From positions 30,871 to 94,870 of the forward strand of contig NZ_BCTM01000015.1 of the NCBI RefSeq assembly GCF_001571285.1: a stretch of 64,000 nt of DNA, in the 5' to 3' direction. The notes beneath the pieces are model-generated. The model saw nothing but the letters and a program-made list of their open reading frames with translations. It had not been told where the DNA came from and searched no databases. Each line of letters starts with the position of its first letter. Position 1 is the stretch's first letter. Origin of the DNA: Kluyvera cryocrescens NBRC 102467 (GTDB lineage Bacteria > Pseudomonadota > Gammaproteobacteria > Enterobacterales > Enterobacteriaceae). Positions 1 to 10,063 of the stretch are shown one piece after another. A program made the position numbers and the translations under genes.

Positions 1-1
1 G

Positions 2-802
2 CAGACCTTGCATCTGGAATCAGGGAGCTTTATTGAAGATGATCTCCATCCCTACTTCAGCGATATGCTCTACTCATTAAAAACCGCCTGCGGCGATGGA
101 TACATCCATGTTTTGATAGAGCATCAGAGTTCACCGGATAAACATATGGCTTTCCGTTTGATGCGCTACGCAATCGCAGCCATGCAGCGCCATTTGGAAG
201 CGGGTAATAAAACTCTGCCGCTGGTGATTCCGATTCTGTTTTACCAGGGGCGAAAAAGCCCCTATCCCTATTCAATGAATTGGCTAAATCATTTTACGGA
301 TCCACAGCTTGCAGGGAAAATTTACGCTCAAGACTTCCCTCTCGTCGATATCACAGTCATCGCGGATGACGAGATCATGCAGCACCGCAGCATAGCCGCG
401 CTGACGTTGATTCAAAAGCACATCCGCCAGCGCGATCTGACCCAATTGTTTGATAAGCTCGCCGCGCTGTTAACCCACAACGACATCAGCGGACAACAGG
501 TGATTGCGCTGGTAAACTACATGCTACAGGCGGGAAAGGCTCAGGATGCCCGCACACTACTGTTTGAGATGGCGCAGCATGCGCCTCAGTATGGAGACGA
601 ACTCATGACGCTCGCAGAGCAGCTAAAGCAGGAAGGACGTCGCGAAGGCATTCAGCAAGGCCTTCAGGAAGGCTTGCAAACGGGTGAGCGCGAGGCATCA
701 CGTAAAATAGCCCAAGCTATGCTGAAAAAAGGGATATCGGTGGCCGACATCATCGAAATGACCGGCGTTAGCGCAGAAGAGCTCCCTTCTCTACAGCATT
801 AA
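2..802 (+). CDS. Rpn family recombination-promoting nuclease / YhgA-like putative transposase (5'-partial)
   Basis: The reading frame is open from the first bases of the window, so the N-terminus lies upstream. The visible 266 residues match the Rpn family (RpnA-E of E. coli), which are PD-(D/E)XK-type DNA endonucleases that stimulate RecA-independent recombination. The nuclease core shows the family segments SDMLYSLK and IEHQSSPDKH, where the Asp and the E-x-Q are the expected metal-binding residues. The C-terminus carries the Gly/Glu/Gln-rich repeat (EGRREGIQQGLQEG) and a last helix ending near GVSAEEL, as is usual. It converges on talB, with a shared hairpin terminator between them. Family assignment is firm; the activity of this copy is inferred. 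Confidence 0.85.
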   Translation, partial: QTLHLESGSFIEDDLHPYFSDMLYSLKTACGDGYIHVLIEHQSSPDKHMAFRLMRYAIAAMQRHLEAGNKTLPLVIPILFYQGRKSPYPYSMNWLNHFTDPQLAGKIYAQDFPLVDITVIADDEIMQHRSIAALTLIQKHIRQRDLTQLFDKLAALLTHNDISGQQVIALVNYMLQAGKAQDARTLLFEMAQHAPQYGDELMTLAEQLKQEGRREGIQQGLQEGLQTGEREASRKIAQAMLKKGISVADIIEMTGVSAEELPSLQH

Positions 803-803
803 A

Positions 804-834
804 AAAGCCCGCTCTCACAAGAGAAGCGGGCTTT
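804..834. terminator. Bidirectional terminator between rpn and talB
   Basis: AAAGCCCGCT and AGCGGGCTTT form a 10-bp perfect stem, preceded by an A-run and followed by TTTC. It sits between two convergent genes and can serve both. Confidence 0.8.
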
Positions 835-854
835 CATCATGCAACGATGCCGTC

Positions 855-1808
855 TTACAGCAGGTCGCCGATCATTTTTTCCAGTTTTTCCTGGTCGATT
901 GCAAACTTACGGATACCTTCCGCCAGTTTATCAACGGCCATTGGATCCTGGTTGTGCTGCCACAAGAACTCAGATTCAGTGATGCGGTCCGGACGCGCTT
1001 TAACTTCACCGGTGAAGGTCAGTTTACGTTCCAGCGCGCCTTCACTTTCTGCCAGCTCTTTCAGCAGTGCAGGAGCGATGGTCAGACGATCGCAGCCAGC
1101 CAGTTCCAGGATTTCACCGATGTTACGGAAGCTTGCGCCCATAACGACCGTCTCGTAACCGTGCTGTTTGTAGTACTGGTAGATTTCGCTAACGGAAACT
1201 ACGCCTGGATCTTCTGCTGGTGCGTACTCTTTCTTATCGGTATTGGCTTTGTACCAATCCAGAATACGGCCCACGAACGGAGAGATCAGGTATACGCCGG
1301 CTTCTGCACAAGCACGAGCCTGAGCGAAGGAGAACAGCAGCGTCAGGTTACAGTTGATGCCTTCTTTTTCCAGCTGCTCTGCTGCGCAGATGCCCTGCCA
1401 GGTAGAAGCCAGTTTGATCAGGATGCGGTCGTTGCTGATGCCAGCATCGTTGTACATTTTGATCAGGCGTTTCGCTTTTGCGATGGATGCTTTGGTGTCA
1501 TAGGACAGACGCGCATCAACTTCCGTTGAGATACGGCCAGGGACCAGTTTCAGAATTTCCAGACCGATATTTACGGCCAGTTTGTCGGTAGCATCTACAA
1601 CCTGCTGAGCACGATCGCTGCTCTGGCTACGCGCCCACTCTACCGCATCATCAATCAGTTTACGGTACTCAGGGATCTGCGCTGCACCCAGAATCAGAGA
1701 AGGGTTGGTTGTCGCATCCTGAGGCTGATACAGCTTCATTGCTGCGATGTCTCCGGTGTCAGCCACTACGGTTGTGTACTGACGCAGAGATGTCAATTTA
1801 TCCGTCAT
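855..1808 (-). CDS. talB: Transaldolase B
   Basis: Transaldolase of the non-oxidative pentose phosphate pathway; it moves a dihydroxyacetone unit between sedoheptulose 7-phosphate and glyceraldehyde 3-phosphate in the cytoplasm. The ATG at 1806-1808 gives 317 residues, the E. coli TalB length, starting [14 protein letters not shown] longer upstream in-frame extension is not supported. The Schiff-base lysine is K132 in the segment ILIKLASTW, and the early DATTNPSL motif is present. An AGAGAAA ribosome-binding sequence precedes the start. It is a stand-alone gene with a terminator directly downstream. The roughly 250 bp upstream, shared with divergent yaaJ, must hold both promoters. Confidence 0.97.
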   Translation of the reverse strand: MTDKLTSLRQYTTVVADTGDIAAMKLYQPQDATTNPSLILGAAQIPEYRKLIDDAVEWARSQSSDRAQQVVDATDKLAVNIGLEILKLVPGRISTEVDARLSYDTKASIAKAKRLIKMYNDAGISNDRILIKLASTWQGICAAEQLEKEGINCNLTLLFSFAQARACAEAGVYLISPFVGRILDWYKANTDKKEYAPAEDPGVVSVSEIYQYYKQHGYETVVMGASFRNIGEILELAGCDRLTIAPALLKELAESEGALERKLTFTGEVKARPDRITESEFLWQHNQDPMAVDKLAEGIRKFAIDQEKLEKMIGDLL

Positions 1809-2060
1809 GATAGTGTTTCTCTTTAAACAGCTGTTAGGGGGATGTAACCGGTCTGCCCCGATAATATCACGCCGCACCCTCAGCGCAACCGCCGACGTCG
1901 CGAGAGCGCAGAGTATGATAAACTGAAGCATCAAACTTTGAGGGTTGAGTTTCTGCGCCCTGATCGTGGTAGCGCTTACATTGGCTGAATCGAATCGTGC
2001 GAAGCAACCTTACCTTCCCGCGGTCAGCCCTCTATTTCGGCATAGACAAGAGGACGTTTA

Positions 2061-3491
2061 ATGCCTGATTTTCTCTCCTTTATCAGCGAGATACTTTGGG
2101 GTTCGGTAATGATTTACCTGCTCCTCGGCTGCGGTCTGTGGTTCACATGGAGAACCGGCTACATCCAGTTTCGCTACATCCGTCAGTTTAGCAAAAGTCT
2201 GAAAAGAAGCCTGACGCCCCGCGAAGGCGGTCTGACCTCATTTCAGGTTTTGTGCATCAGCCTTGCCGCGCGAGTGGGCAGTGGCAACCTCGCCGGCGTA
2301 GCTTTAGCCATTACCGTCGGCGGCCCCGGCGCGGTGTTCTGGATGTGGATTGCCGCCATTATCGGCATGGCCAGCAGCTTCGCTGAATGTTCGCTGGCGC
2401 AGTTATACAAAGAGCGTGACGCCAGCGGACAGTTTCGCGGCGGCCCGGCTTGGTACATGTCCCGTGGGCTTGGAATGCGCTGGATGGGCGTCGTGTTCTC
2501 TCTGCTGCTCCTCCTCGCCTATGGGCTGATTTTCAATACCGTGCAGGCCAACTCAACCGCACACGCGCTGGAATATGCCTTCGATATCCCTAAAGCCGTC
2601 ACAGGCATCGTGATGGCACTGCTCGCCCTACTGGTGATCCTGCGCGGGATGAAGGGCGTGGCGAAATTCAGCCAATGGGTGGTACCGTTTATGGCGCTGC
2701 TGTGGGTCGCGACATGCCTGCTGATCACGCTATGGCATATCGTCGAGCTGCCCGCCATCATCGAGATGATTATCCGCAGCGCGTTTGGCTGGCAGGAGGC
2801 AGCAGCGGGCGCGGTGGGCTATAGCGTAAGCCAAGCTATCACCAGCGGTTTCCAACGCAGCATGTTCTCCAACGAGGCTGGCATGGGATCGACGCCGAAC
2901 GCGTCGGCCGCCGCGTCCTCATTCCCTCCACATCCCGCCGCACAAGGGATTGTTCAGATGATTGGCGTCCTTATTGATACCATCGTCATCTGTAGCGCAA
3001 GCGCGATGGTGGTATTGCTGGCGGGCCACGGAACCAAAACCACCAGCTACGACGGTATCCAACTCATTCAGCATGCGATGAACGTACTGGTCGGCGACTG
3101 GGGAGCCAGCTTCGTGGCACTGGTGATGATGTTGTTCGCCTTCACCTCGGTGGTGGCAAACTATGTCTACGCCGAAAACAACCTGATCTTTTTACGTTGG
3201 GATATGCCGTGGGCCATTTGGCTGCTACGCATAGCCACACTGCTGATGGTGGTCGCCGGCAGTTTGCTCAATCTCCCGCTCGTCTGGCAGATGGCTGACG
3301 TGATCATGGCGCTAATGGCCATCACCAACCTGACGGCAATTTTGCTGCTTTCACCGGTGGTACGCATTATTGCTACTGACTACCTGCGCCAGCGTAAACT
3401 GGGCGTAACGCCAGTGTTCGACCCCGACTATTACCCGGAGATTGCCCAGCAGCTGGCGCCGGAGAGTTGGGATCAACCGCCGCGCCAATAG
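2061..3491 (+). CDS. yaaJ: Sodium:alanine/glycine symporter (AGCS family) YaaJ
   Basis: Inner-membrane amino-acid/Na+ (or H+) symporter of the AGCS family, which imports alanine or glycine. The 476 residues match the family length and contain about ten hydrophobic segments. Family signatures include GGLTSFQVLCISLAARVGSGN near residues 55-75 and SNEAGMGSTPNASA near residue 275. AGAGGAC lies just before the ATG. It is divergent from talB and followed 66 bp downstream by yaaA in the same direction. The substrate of YaaJ itself has not been shown here. Confidence 0.93.
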   Translation: MPDFLSFISEILWGSVMIYLLLGCGLWFTWRTGYIQFRYIRQFSKSLKRSLTPREGGLTSFQVLCISLAARVGSGNLAGVALAITVGGPGAVFWMWIAAIIGMASSFAECSLAQLYKERDASGQFRGGPAWYMSRGLGMRWMGVVFSLLLLLAYGLIFNTVQANSTAHALEYAFDIPKAVTGIVMALLALLVILRGMKGVAKFSQWVVPFMALLWVATCLLITLWHIVELPAIIEMIIRSAFGWQEAAAGAVGYSVSQAITSGFQRSMFSNEAGMGSTPNASAAASSFPPHPAAQGIVQMIGVLIDTIVICSASAMVVLLAGHGTKTTSYDGIQLIQHAMNVLVGDWGASFVALVMMLFAFTSVVANYVYAENNLIFLRWDMPWAIWLLRIATLLMVVAGSLLNLPLVWQMADVIMALMAITNLTAILLLSPVVRIIATDYLRQRKLGVTPVFDPDYYPEIAQQLAPESWDQPPRQ

Positions 3492-3557
3492 CAGCAATCG
3501 ATCACCTGATAGCGTTTTTTTGTTAAAGTTGAGTGAAATTTTCTGCAAGGACTGGAT

Positions 3558-4331
3558 ATGCTAATTCTGATTTCTCCTGCTAAAACGCTCGATTACCAAA
3601 GCCCGCTGGCAACGACGCGCTATACCCAGCCCGCGCTATTGGAGCATTCCCAACAGCTGATTGGCGTTGCGCGTCAGCTCTCCGCCCCGCAAATTAAAGC
3701 GCTGATGGGGATTAGCGACAAGCTGGCCGACCTGAACGCCACGCGTTTCCACGACTGGCATCCGGACTTCACACCGGATAATGCGCGCCAGGCGATCCTT
3801 GCGTTTAAGGGGGATGTCTACACCGGGCTCCAGGCGGAAACCTTCAGCGAAGCCGATTTCGATTTTGCCCAAAAACACTTGCGTATGTTGTCCGGCCTTT
3901 ATGGCGTGCTGCGCCCACTGGATCTGATGCAGCCCTATCGTCTGGAGATGGGGATTCGTCTGGAAAACCCGCGCGGCAAAGATCTCTACCAGTTCTGGGG
4001 GGACGAAATCACCCAAACGCTGAATAGCGCGTTAGCGGATCAGGGGGATGATGTGCTGGTGAATCTGGCATCAGATGAATACTTCCGCTCGGTAAAACCC
4101 AAAGCGCTCAACGGGCAAATCATCAAGCCGGTGTTCCTCGACGAGAAGAATGGCAAATTTAAGGTCATTAGCTTCTACGCTAAAAAGGCGCGCGGGTTGA
4201 TGAGCCGTTTTATCATCGAAAACCGCCTGAGCAAGCCCGAACAGCTCACCGGCTTTAACAGCGAAGGGTATTTCTTCGATTCGGCAAGCTCAACCCACGA
4301 CGAGCTGGTCTTTAAACGCCACGAGCAGTAA
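3558..4331 (+). CDS. yaaA: Peroxide stress protein YaaA (DUF328)
   Basis: Cytoplasmic DUF328/UPF0246 protein. In E. coli YaaA is induced through OxyR and limits free intracellular iron during hydrogen peroxide stress. The sequence opens [13 protein letters not shown], the family hallmark, and has the expected length of 257 residues. The conserved [12 protein letters not shown], the GKDLYQFWG segment and the NLASDEYF block are all present. AAGGA precedes the ATG. A strong hairpin terminator follows. No OxyR site could be assigned with confidence in the short upstream gap. Confidence 0.96.
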   Translation: MLILISPAKTLDYQSPLATTRYTQPALLEHSQQLIGVARQLSAPQIKALMGISDKLADLNATRFHDWHPDFTPDNARQAILAFKGDVYTGLQAETFSEADFDFAQKHLRMLSGLYGVLRPLDLMQPYRLEMGIRLENPRGKDLYQFWGDEITQTLNSALADQGDDVLVNLASDEYFRSVKPKALNGQIIKPVFLDEKNGKFKVISFYAKKARGLMSRFIIENRLSKPEQLTGFNSEGYFFDSASSTHDELVFKRHEQ

Positions 4332-4334
4332 CGC

Positions 4335-4366
4335 AAAAAAAGCCCGGCAATGCCGGGCTTTTTTTT
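4335..4366. terminator. Terminator between yaaA and yaaX
   Basis: AGCCCGGCA and TGCCGGGCT form a GC-rich stem flanked by an A-run on one side and eight T residues on the other. It is placed to act on both convergent genes. Confidence 0.9.
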
Positions 4367-4369
4367 GGA

Positions 4370-4699
4370 TCAGTGATGATTTGGTGGTGGACGATGATCA
4401 TCGCGATGATCGTTACCCGGGCCGCGATTGTCATGCCCACGATTGTCATGATGATCATCATGACCGCGGTCGTCGTGACGCGGTGGCGGCGTATGCGCAT
4501 GCCAGCGGTTATCTCGCCATTCGTAATGCTCTTTCCACCAGCTATGGTCGCGCCAGTGTCCGCCATCCCAATAGCGTCCGCTATTATCCTGATCGCCAAT
4601 CTGTAGCTTCACTGCGGGGATCAGCGTTATCTCCGCAGCCTGTACCATGACCGGAGCTGCCAGCATCATTGCCAGTGCAAACATCGCAGGTTTTAACAT
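4370..4699 (-). CDS. yaaX: Secreted DUF2502 protein YaaX
   Basis: Small exported protein of the DUF2502 family (E. coli YaaX, YpeC) of unknown function. Residues 1-21 form a Sec signal peptide ending VQA with cleavage before AEITL. The mature part holds the conserved ITLIPAVKLQIGDQDN and GRYWDGGHWRDHSWW blocks, then a His/Asp/Arg-rich tail with repeated HDDRGHDDHH-like units that may bind metal (inference). The ATG has AAGGAG upstream. It lies downstream of thrC on the same strand, as in E. coli. The tail is low-complexity and produces overlapping spurious frames on the other strand. Confidence 0.88.
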   Translation of the reverse strand: MLKPAMFALAMMLAAPVMVQAAEITLIPAVKLQIGDQDNSGRYWDGGHWRDHSWWKEHYEWRDNRWHAHTPPPRHDDRGHDDHHDNRGHDNRGPGNDHRDDHRPPPNHH

Positions 4700-4860
4700 G
4701 GGGAACTCCTTTGTTCATCATTTGCCTATGGGGCCGATGAAGAGAGCTTACCGTGGTGAAACCCTGTTGGTTATTCTCCGCAATCCTATATTGTAACCTC
4801 CCGCATTTATTGGGAATTTCTCCTTTTTCTCTGCGGAATATCTACATAATTTCTCCCTAT

Positions 4861-4885
4861 TTCCCCCTCCGTTCAGAAGGGGGAA
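4861..4885 (-). terminator. Possible hairpin downstream of thrC
   Basis: TTCCCCCT and AGGGGGAA pair with a 9-nt loop directly after the thrC stop codon. There is no clear U-tract, so it may be a weak terminator or an mRNA 3'-end stabiliser. Confidence 0.4.
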
Positions 4886-4894
4886 ACGGAGACG

Positions 4895-6181
4895 TTACGC
4901 GTTACTCATCATCAGCTTACGCAGCGCGGCATAGTCAGCCGGCAGGTTATGCGACAGCAGTGGCAGGTCGGCGCGATCCGCCAGCGCCTTTGGCAGTGGC
5001 AGCGTTTCTTGCAGGATCTCTTCTACGCTCTCTTTGAACTTCGCCGGATGCGCAGTACCAAGGAACAGCCCGTACTCACCTGGTTGCAATTGATCGCGCA
5101 GCGCACGGTAGGCAATGGCGGCGTGCGGCTCGGAGGTGTAGCCCAACGCCTGCAGCTCGCGCATCGTCGCTTTGGTGGTCTCATCATCAACCGCAGCATA
5201 GCCCAGCTCGTTCAGACGCCAGATCTTGCGGCGGAACAGCTCTTCCACGCGCGGCCAGTTGTTCGGCTGGCTGACGTCCATCGCGTTAGACAGGGTCGCC
5301 TGAGTCGCTTTTGGCGCCCATTTACCATCCTGCAGGAAGCGCGGCACGGTATCGTTGGCATTCGTCGCGGCAATAAAGCGCTTAATTGGCAGGCCTAATG
5401 ATTTGGCCAGCAGACCGGCTGTCAGATCGCCAAAGTTGCCGCTCGGCACGGAGACCACCAACTGATTGCGCGCTTCCTGCGGCAACTGAGCCACCGCTTC
5501 GAAGTAGTAGCAAATCTGCGCCAGCAGGCGGCTAATGTTGATGGAGTTCGCGGAGTTGAGGCCCAGCGCCACTTTCAGCTCTTCGTCGTCAAAGGCCTGT
5601 TTGACCAGCGCCTGGCAGGCATCGAAATCGCCGTCGATGGCCACGGTTTCAATATTGCCACCTAACGTACAGAATAGTTTTTCCTGCAGCGGGCTGATTT
5701 TGCCGCGCGGGTAAAGAATGACCACTTTGACGTTTGGCAGGCCATAGAAGGCATGTGCCACCGCCGCACCGGTATCGCCGGACGTCGCAGTCAGAATAGT
5801 CACCGGTTTTTCGCCCGCGATAAGGGTCAGCATCTGCGCCATAAAGCGACCGCCAAAATCCTTAAACGCCAGGGTTGGGCCATGGAACAGCTCCAGACAA
5901 CCGATATCTTCCTGCACGTTATTCACCGGCGCCGGGAAGGTAAACGCATTGCCAATGCGCTTCGCGAGTTCAGCCTGTGGAATTTCATCACCGATAAACG
6001 CGGAGAGAATTTTCGCGCTGCGGGTGACGAAATCCTGCGTCAGCAGGTCATCAATGTCGGTGAGGTTGAATTCCGGCAGATCGTGCGGGAAGAACAGCCC
6101 TTGATGTTTGCCAAGCCCTTGAGTAACGGCCTGCGCAAAGCTGACCTGTTCATTGTGATCTTTTAAATTGTAGAGTTTCAT
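4895..6181 (-). CDS. thrC: Threonine synthase
   Basis: PLP enzyme that converts O-phosphohomoserine to L-threonine, the last step of threonine synthesis. At 428 residues it equals the E. coli enzyme. The PLP lysine is K107 in LAFKDFGGR, and the glycine-rich phosphate-binding loop is SVPSGNFGDLTAG. It is the third structural gene of thrLABC, starting 3 bp after thrB, so translation is probably coupled. Expression follows the operon's Thr/Ile attenuator. Confidence 0.98.
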   Translation of the reverse strand: MKLYNLKDHNEQVSFAQAVTQGLGKHQGLFFPHDLPEFNLTDIDDLLTQDFVTRSAKILSAFIGDEIPQAELAKRIGNAFTFPAPVNNVQEDIGCLELFHGPTLAFKDFGGRFMAQMLTLIAGEKPVTILTATSGDTGAAVAHAFYGLPNVKVVILYPRGKISPLQEKLFCTLGGNIETVAIDGDFDACQALVKQAFDDEELKVALGLNSANSINISRLLAQICYYFEAVAQLPQEARNQLVVSVPSGNFGDLTAGLLAKSLGLPIKRFIAATNANDTVPRFLQDGKWAPKATQATLSNAMDVSQPNNWPRVEELFRRKIWRLNELGYAAVDDETTKATMRELQALGYTSEPHAAIAYRALRDQLQPGEYGLFLGTAHPAKFKESVEEILQETLPLPKALADRADLPLLSHNLPADYAALRKLMMSNA

Positions 6182-6184
6182 CAG

Positions 6185-7114
6185 TTATCCCACGACTCGT
6201 GCGCCGGCTGTATCCAGTCGACAAATATGAACAAAACCTTCTTGATTCTGCAGGTAATTCTGGCCAAGCCAGTCGGCCACGCGCTGCGCCGTATCCGCTT
6301 TATCACACAGGGCAAATAGCGTCGGCCCGGAACCGGAAATGCCGCAGGCAATCGCACCAATACCAGCCACCGCCTGACGCGCCTCACTGAAGCCCGGCAG
6401 CAGTTTGGTACGGTACGGCTCGGCAATCACGTCTTTCATCAGCTTCGCCGCCAACTGCGGTTGACGGGAATAGCAGGCGTGAATAAAGCCCGCCAGATGG
6501 CGGCCATGCGCAATACAATCCTGGCGGCGATACTGCGCGGGTAAAATGGCCCGCGCTTCCGCCGTCGAGACTTTAATTCCTGGGTAGGCCAGCACCCATA
6601 GCCACTCTTCAAAACAAGGAACCTGCTGGCTGATGATGTCATTCTCTTCAATCATCAGCTGCATTCCGCCAAGGTAGCACGGAGCCACGTTGTCATAATG
6701 CACGCTGCCGGAGATACGCCCTTCCAGCTCGCCCATCAGGGCCAACATCCGGGTTTCATCCAGCGGTCTACCGCAATGTTCATTCATAGCGACCAGCGCT
6801 GCGACCACGGAACAGGCGCTGGAGCCCAGCCCTGAGCCAATCGGCATATTTTTTTCCAGCGTCATCGCTACCGGAATTTGTTTACCAATTTCCCGGCAGA
6901 ACAGCTCCCAGCACTGGTAAACAATATTTTCATGTGGCTCGGTTGGCAGCTTATCCGCGAAGTGCCCCACATTTTGCAGACTGAAGCGGTCAGCCGCCTC
7001 AACCGTTACGTTATCACCCAGCAGACTGCCGTCAATCGGCGTCACTGCCGCGCCCAGGACATCAAACCCGACGCTCATATTGGCACTGGAAGCCGGGGCA
7101 TACACCTTAACCAT
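6185..7114 (-). CDS. thrB: Homoserine kinase
   Basis: GHMP-family kinase that phosphorylates homoserine with ATP in the threonine pathway. The ATG at 7112-7114 gives 309 residues starting [18 protein letters not shown]. An upstream in-frame ATG would extend the protein into thrA and is rejected. The GHMP ATP-binding loop [11 protein letters not shown] is near residues 90-100, and the C-terminal [12 protein letters not shown] motif is present. It starts 2 bp after the thrA stop codon (TAAACATG), the usual tight coupling in this operon. Confidence 0.98.
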   Translation of the reverse strand: MVKVYAPASSANMSVGFDVLGAAVTPIDGSLLGDNVTVEAADRFSLQNVGHFADKLPTEPHENIVYQCWELFCREIGKQIPVAMTLEKNMPIGSGLGSSACSVVAALVAMNEHCGRPLDETRMLALMGELEGRISGSVHYDNVAPCYLGGMQLMIEENDIISQQVPCFEEWLWVLAYPGIKVSTAEARAILPAQYRRQDCIAHGRHLAGFIHACYSRQPQLAAKLMKDVIAEPYRTKLLPGFSEARQAVAGIGAIACGISGSGPTLFALCDKADTAQRVADWLGQNYLQNQEGFVHICRLDTAGARVVG

Positions 7115-7116
7115 GT

Positions 7117-9579
7117 TTAAACTCCTAACTTCCATGACAGTGTGCGCAGAAGATCGGCAAATACCCCTGCCGCCGTAACATCGTTACCTGCGCCATAGCC
7201 GCGCAGCACGAGCGGCAGCGGCTGATAATAGTGGCTATAGAACGCCAGGGCGTTTTCGCCGTTTTTCACTTTGTATAGCGGGTCATTGCCGTCGACCGCA
7301 GCCACCTTCACCCGACAAACGCCATCTTCTTCAATGTTACCAACATAGCGCAGCACTTTGCCTTCATCACGCGCTTTTGCCACGCGGGCAGCGAACTCAT
7401 CGTCCAGTTGTGGCAGACGCGCCATAAAGCTTTCGGTGTCGCCAGAGGCATCAAAGCTTTCCGGTAATACCGACTCAACCACAATATCACTCAGCTCGAG
7501 GTGACGCCCGGTCTCACGCGCCAGGATCAGCAGCTTACGCGCCACATCCATGCCAGAAAGATCGTCACGCGGATCTGGCTCCGTATAGCCCATTTCGCGT
7601 GCGACACTTGTCGCCTCCGACAGACTCATACCTTCATCAAGCTTGCCGAAGATAAACGACAGCGAGCCAGAAAGGATGCCGGAGAAATGCTGCAGTTCAT
7701 CGCCAGCGTTCAGCAGGTTTTGCAGGTTTTCAATCACCGGCAGCCCCGCCCCAACGTTAGTGTCGTAGAGGAATTTACGCCGCGACTGCCCAGCCGCATG
7801 ACGCAGCTGATGGTAGTAATCCATCGACGAGGTGTTGGCCTTTTTGTTTGGCGTCACCACGTGGAAACCTTCGCGCAAGAAGTCGGCGTATTGGTCAGCC
7901 ACCGTTTGATTAGAGGTGCAGTCAACGATCACCGGGTTCAGCAGGTGATACTCTTTCACCAGACGGATCAGACGCCCAAGATTAAACGGCTCTTTGGCCT
8001 CCGCCAGCTCCGCCTGCCAGTTTTCCAGATTCAGTCCATGTACGCTGGTCAACAGCGCGCGGGAGTTCGCCACGCCGCAAACGCGCAGGTCGATATGCTT
8101 TTTCTTCAGCCACGCCTGCTGACGTTTGATTTGCTCCAGCAGCGCACCACCGACACCGCCGACGCCAATCAGGAACACTTCAATCACCTGGTCGGTGTTG
8201 AACAGCATCTGATGGGTGACACGCACGCCGGTCACCGCATCGTCATTGCTGACCACCACGGAGATAGAGCGTTCGGATGAACCCTGAGCGATCGCCACGA
8301 TGTTGATATTGGCACGGGCCAGCGCCGCAAAGAATTTTGCCGAGATGCCGCGCAGCGTCCGCATACCGTCACCGACCACCGAAATGATCGCCAGCCGTTC
8401 CATGATTGACAGCGGCTCCAGCAGTTCCTCTTTCAGCTCCAGATAGAATTCATCTTCCATCGCCTTTTTCGCCCGCGCACAGTCGCTCTGCGGAACGCAG
8501 AAGCTGATGCTGTATTCGGAAGACGATTGGGTGATCAGCACCACCGAAATACCGGCGCGCGACATGGTCGCAAAGACGCGAGCGGCCATGCCAACCATGC
8601 CTTTCATCCCAGGGCCTGAGACGTTGAACATCGCCATGTTATTGAGGTTAGAGATGCCTTTGACCGGCAAATCATCTTCATCGCGGCTGGCGCCGATAAG
8701 CGTACCCGGAGCCTGCGGATTACCGGTATTTTTAATCAGGCATGGGATCTGGAACTGGGCAATCGGCGCGATGGTCCGCGGGTGCAGCACTTTGGCGCCG
8801 AAGTAGGAGAGCTCCATCGCTTCCTGGTAAGACATGCTTTTTAGCAGACGCGCATCGGGCACCTGGCGCGGATCGCAGGTGTATACCCCATCGACGTCGG
8901 TCCAGATTTCGCAACAGTCTGCGCGTAAACAGGCCGCCAGCACAGCGGCTGAGTAATCGGAACCGTTACGCCCCAGAACCACCAGCTCGCCTTTTTCATT
9001 GCCGGCGGTAAAGCCCGCCATCAGTACCATATGGTCGGATGGGATCTGGCTTGCCACGATGCGGCGGGTTGATTCAGCAATATCGACTGTAGATTCAAGG
9101 TAATGGCCCACGGCCAGCAGTTTTTCAACCGGGTTAATTACCGTGACGCTGTGGCCACGCGCGCTCAGCAGTCCCGCCATGATAGCGATAGAGAGCTTCT
9201 CACCGCGGCAGATAAGACCAGCATTGACGCTGTCCGGGCACTGTCCCAGCAGGCTGATGCCGTGCAGGATATGTTTAATTTGGGCAAATTCGAGGTCAAC
9301 GGCGGCTTTCAGTTCAGCGTGCGGGAAACCTGGCTGGGCGTCGGCGAGCCCGGAAAGCAGTTCAGCAAAGATACGTTCGGCGTCGGCAATATTGGTCAGC
9401 GCATCCTGCCCGCCAATGGTTTTTTCAATCATCGCCACCAAATGGTTGGTGATTTTTGCCGGGGCAGAGAGCACGGTTGCTACCTGCCCCTGCCTGGCGT
9501 TGCTTTCCAGGATATCGGCTACGCGCAGAAACCTTTCCGCGTTTGCCACTGATGTACCGCCGAACTTCAAGACTCGCAT
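7117..9579 (-). CDS. thrA: Bifunctional aspartokinase I / homoserine dehydrogenase I
   Basis: Catalyses the first and third steps from aspartate toward threonine and is normally feedback-inhibited by threonine. Start [17 protein letters not shown] at 9577-9579 gives 820 residues, the E. coli length. The aspartokinase domain spans about 1-250 (KFGGTS near residue 6), the ACT regulatory domains about 310-460, and the NAD(P)-binding homoserine dehydrogenase domain from about 465 (GVGGVGGAL). The catalytic region includes [17 protein letters not shown]. It lies downstream of the thrL attenuator and heads the thrABC structural genes. Confidence 0.98.
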   Translation of the reverse strand: MRVLKFGGTSVANAERFLRVADILESNARQGQVATVLSAPAKITNHLVAMIEKTIGGQDALTNIADAERIFAELLSGLADAQPGFPHAELKAAVDLEFAQIKHILHGISLLGQCPDSVNAGLICRGEKLSIAIMAGLLSARGHSVTVINPVEKLLAVGHYLESTVDIAESTRRIVASQIPSDHMVLMAGFTAGNEKGELVVLGRNGSDYSAAVLAACLRADCCEIWTDVDGVYTCDPRQVPDARLLKSMSYQEAMELSYFGAKVLHPRTIAPIAQFQIPCLIKNTGNPQAPGTLIGASRDEDDLPVKGISNLNNMAMFNVSGPGMKGMVGMAARVFATMSRAGISVVLITQSSSEYSISFCVPQSDCARAKKAMEDEFYLELKEELLEPLSIMERLAIISVVGDGMRTLRGISAKFFAALARANINIVAIAQGSSERSISVVVSNDDAVTGVRVTHQMLFNTDQVIEVFLIGVGGVGGALLEQIKRQQAWLKKKHIDLRVCGVANSRALLTSVHGLNLENWQAELAEAKEPFNLGRLIRLVKEYHLLNPVIVDCTSNQTVADQYADFLREGFHVVTPNKKANTSSMDYYHQLRHAAGQSRRKFLYDTNVGAGLPVIENLQNLLNAGDELQHFSGILSGSLSFIFGKLDEGMSLSEATSVAREMGYTEPDPRDDLSGMDVARKLLILARETGRHLELSDIVVESVLPESFDASGDTESFMARLPQLDDEFAARVAKARDEGKVLRYVGNIEEDGVCRVKVAAVDGNDPLYKVKNGENALAFYSHYYQPLPLVLRGYGAGNDVTAAGVFADLLRTLSWKLGV

Positions 9580-9605
9580 GGTTTGGACCCCTTGATCTTT
9601 AGTCG

Positions 9606-9643
9606 AAAAAAAAGCCCGCACTGTTTAGGTGCGGGCTTTTTTC
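9606..9643 (-). terminator. thr operon attenuator hairpin
   Basis: AAAGCCCGCA (9611-9620) and TGCGGGCTTT (9630-9639) pair with a 9-nt loop. On the transcribed minus strand the stem is followed by a U-run, about 30 nt upstream of the thrA start and just after the thrL stop. This is the classical position and form of the thr attenuator. Confidence 0.93.
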
Positions 9644-9660
9644 TGTGTTTCCTGTACGCG

Positions 9661-9729
9661 TCAGCCCGCACCGTTACCTGTGGTAATAGTGGTGGTGGTA
9701 ATTGTCATAATGCTGCTGATGCGAATCAT
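9661..9729 (-). CDS. thrL: thr operon leader peptide
   Basis: A 22-residue leader peptide, too short for routine gene finding. It reads from the ATG at 9727-9729 and contains seven Thr and five Ile codons, mostly in the block TITTTTITT, ending GNGAG. Stalling at these codons when charged Thr- or Ile-tRNA is low should let the downstream attenuator read through. The 17 bases before the start match my memory of the E. coli thrL ribosome-binding region, and the attenuator follows at once. Compared with E. coli thrL the N-terminal residues differ (MIRISSIM instead of MKRIST). Confidence 0.93.
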   Translation of the reverse strand: MIRISSIMTITTTTITTGNGAG

Positions 9730-9751
9730 GGATGTTGTGTACTCTGTTATT

Positions 9752-9877
9752 TATATCTCTGTGGATTTCGAGTTACGGGAAGGCGGTAAGCGGACGAATC
9801 CCGATAAGCTTACTTTGGTAAGTGATTCGGGGAACGAACGCAGCCAAGCACCTGTAACCTGAAAGACGACGAGAATA
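9752..9877. repeat. ERIC (IRU) element inside the thr leader region
   Basis: About 126 bp with the ERIC layout: a TCGAGTTACGGGAAGGCGG arm, a central inverted repeat GAATCCCGATAAGCTTAC/GTAAGTGATTCGGGG, then AACGCAGCCAAGCACCTGTAACCTGAAAGACGACGAGAATA-like sequence ending in TA. It separates the conserved thr promoter block (about 9880-9930) from the thrL ribosome-binding region, so it should be transcribed as part of the leader. Confidence 0.88.
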
Positions 9878-9879
9878 GC

Positions 9880-9930
9880 TGTCTGTGCCTTATACCCCTA
9901 TTGGTTAAAGTATATGGCCGGCCAAGTCAA
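9880..9930 (-). promoter_or_regulatory. thrLABC promoter block
   Basis: On the minus strand this block reads TTGACTTGGCC, then TACTTTAACCAATAGG, then GTATAAGGCACAGACAG. It resembles the E. coli thr promoter as I remember it (TTGACTT...TACTTTAACCAATATAGG...GCACAGACAG). A TATAAG at 9889-9894 is a plausible -10. The -35 box cannot be fixed from sequence alone. About 70 bases to the lasT end contain nothing else I can name. Confidence 0.7.
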
Positions 9931-10063
9931 TGAATTTCTAACTTCGTCACGTTTCGAAATCACTTCATATCAGCCCGAGTAAGCGGCGACAAACCACCGC
10001 AACAGCCATAAGTTAAGCAAAATGTCGGGTTATAACACCATACAAAAACGCAATGACAGAATT

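Noticed and set aside
4312..4650. Several overlapping frames across yaaX
   Set aside because: They arise from the repetitive His/Asp-rich tail; only the frame with the signal peptide and DUF2502 motifs is real.
7501..8280. A 259-codon frame opposite thrA
   Set aside because: Antisense shadow of thrA.
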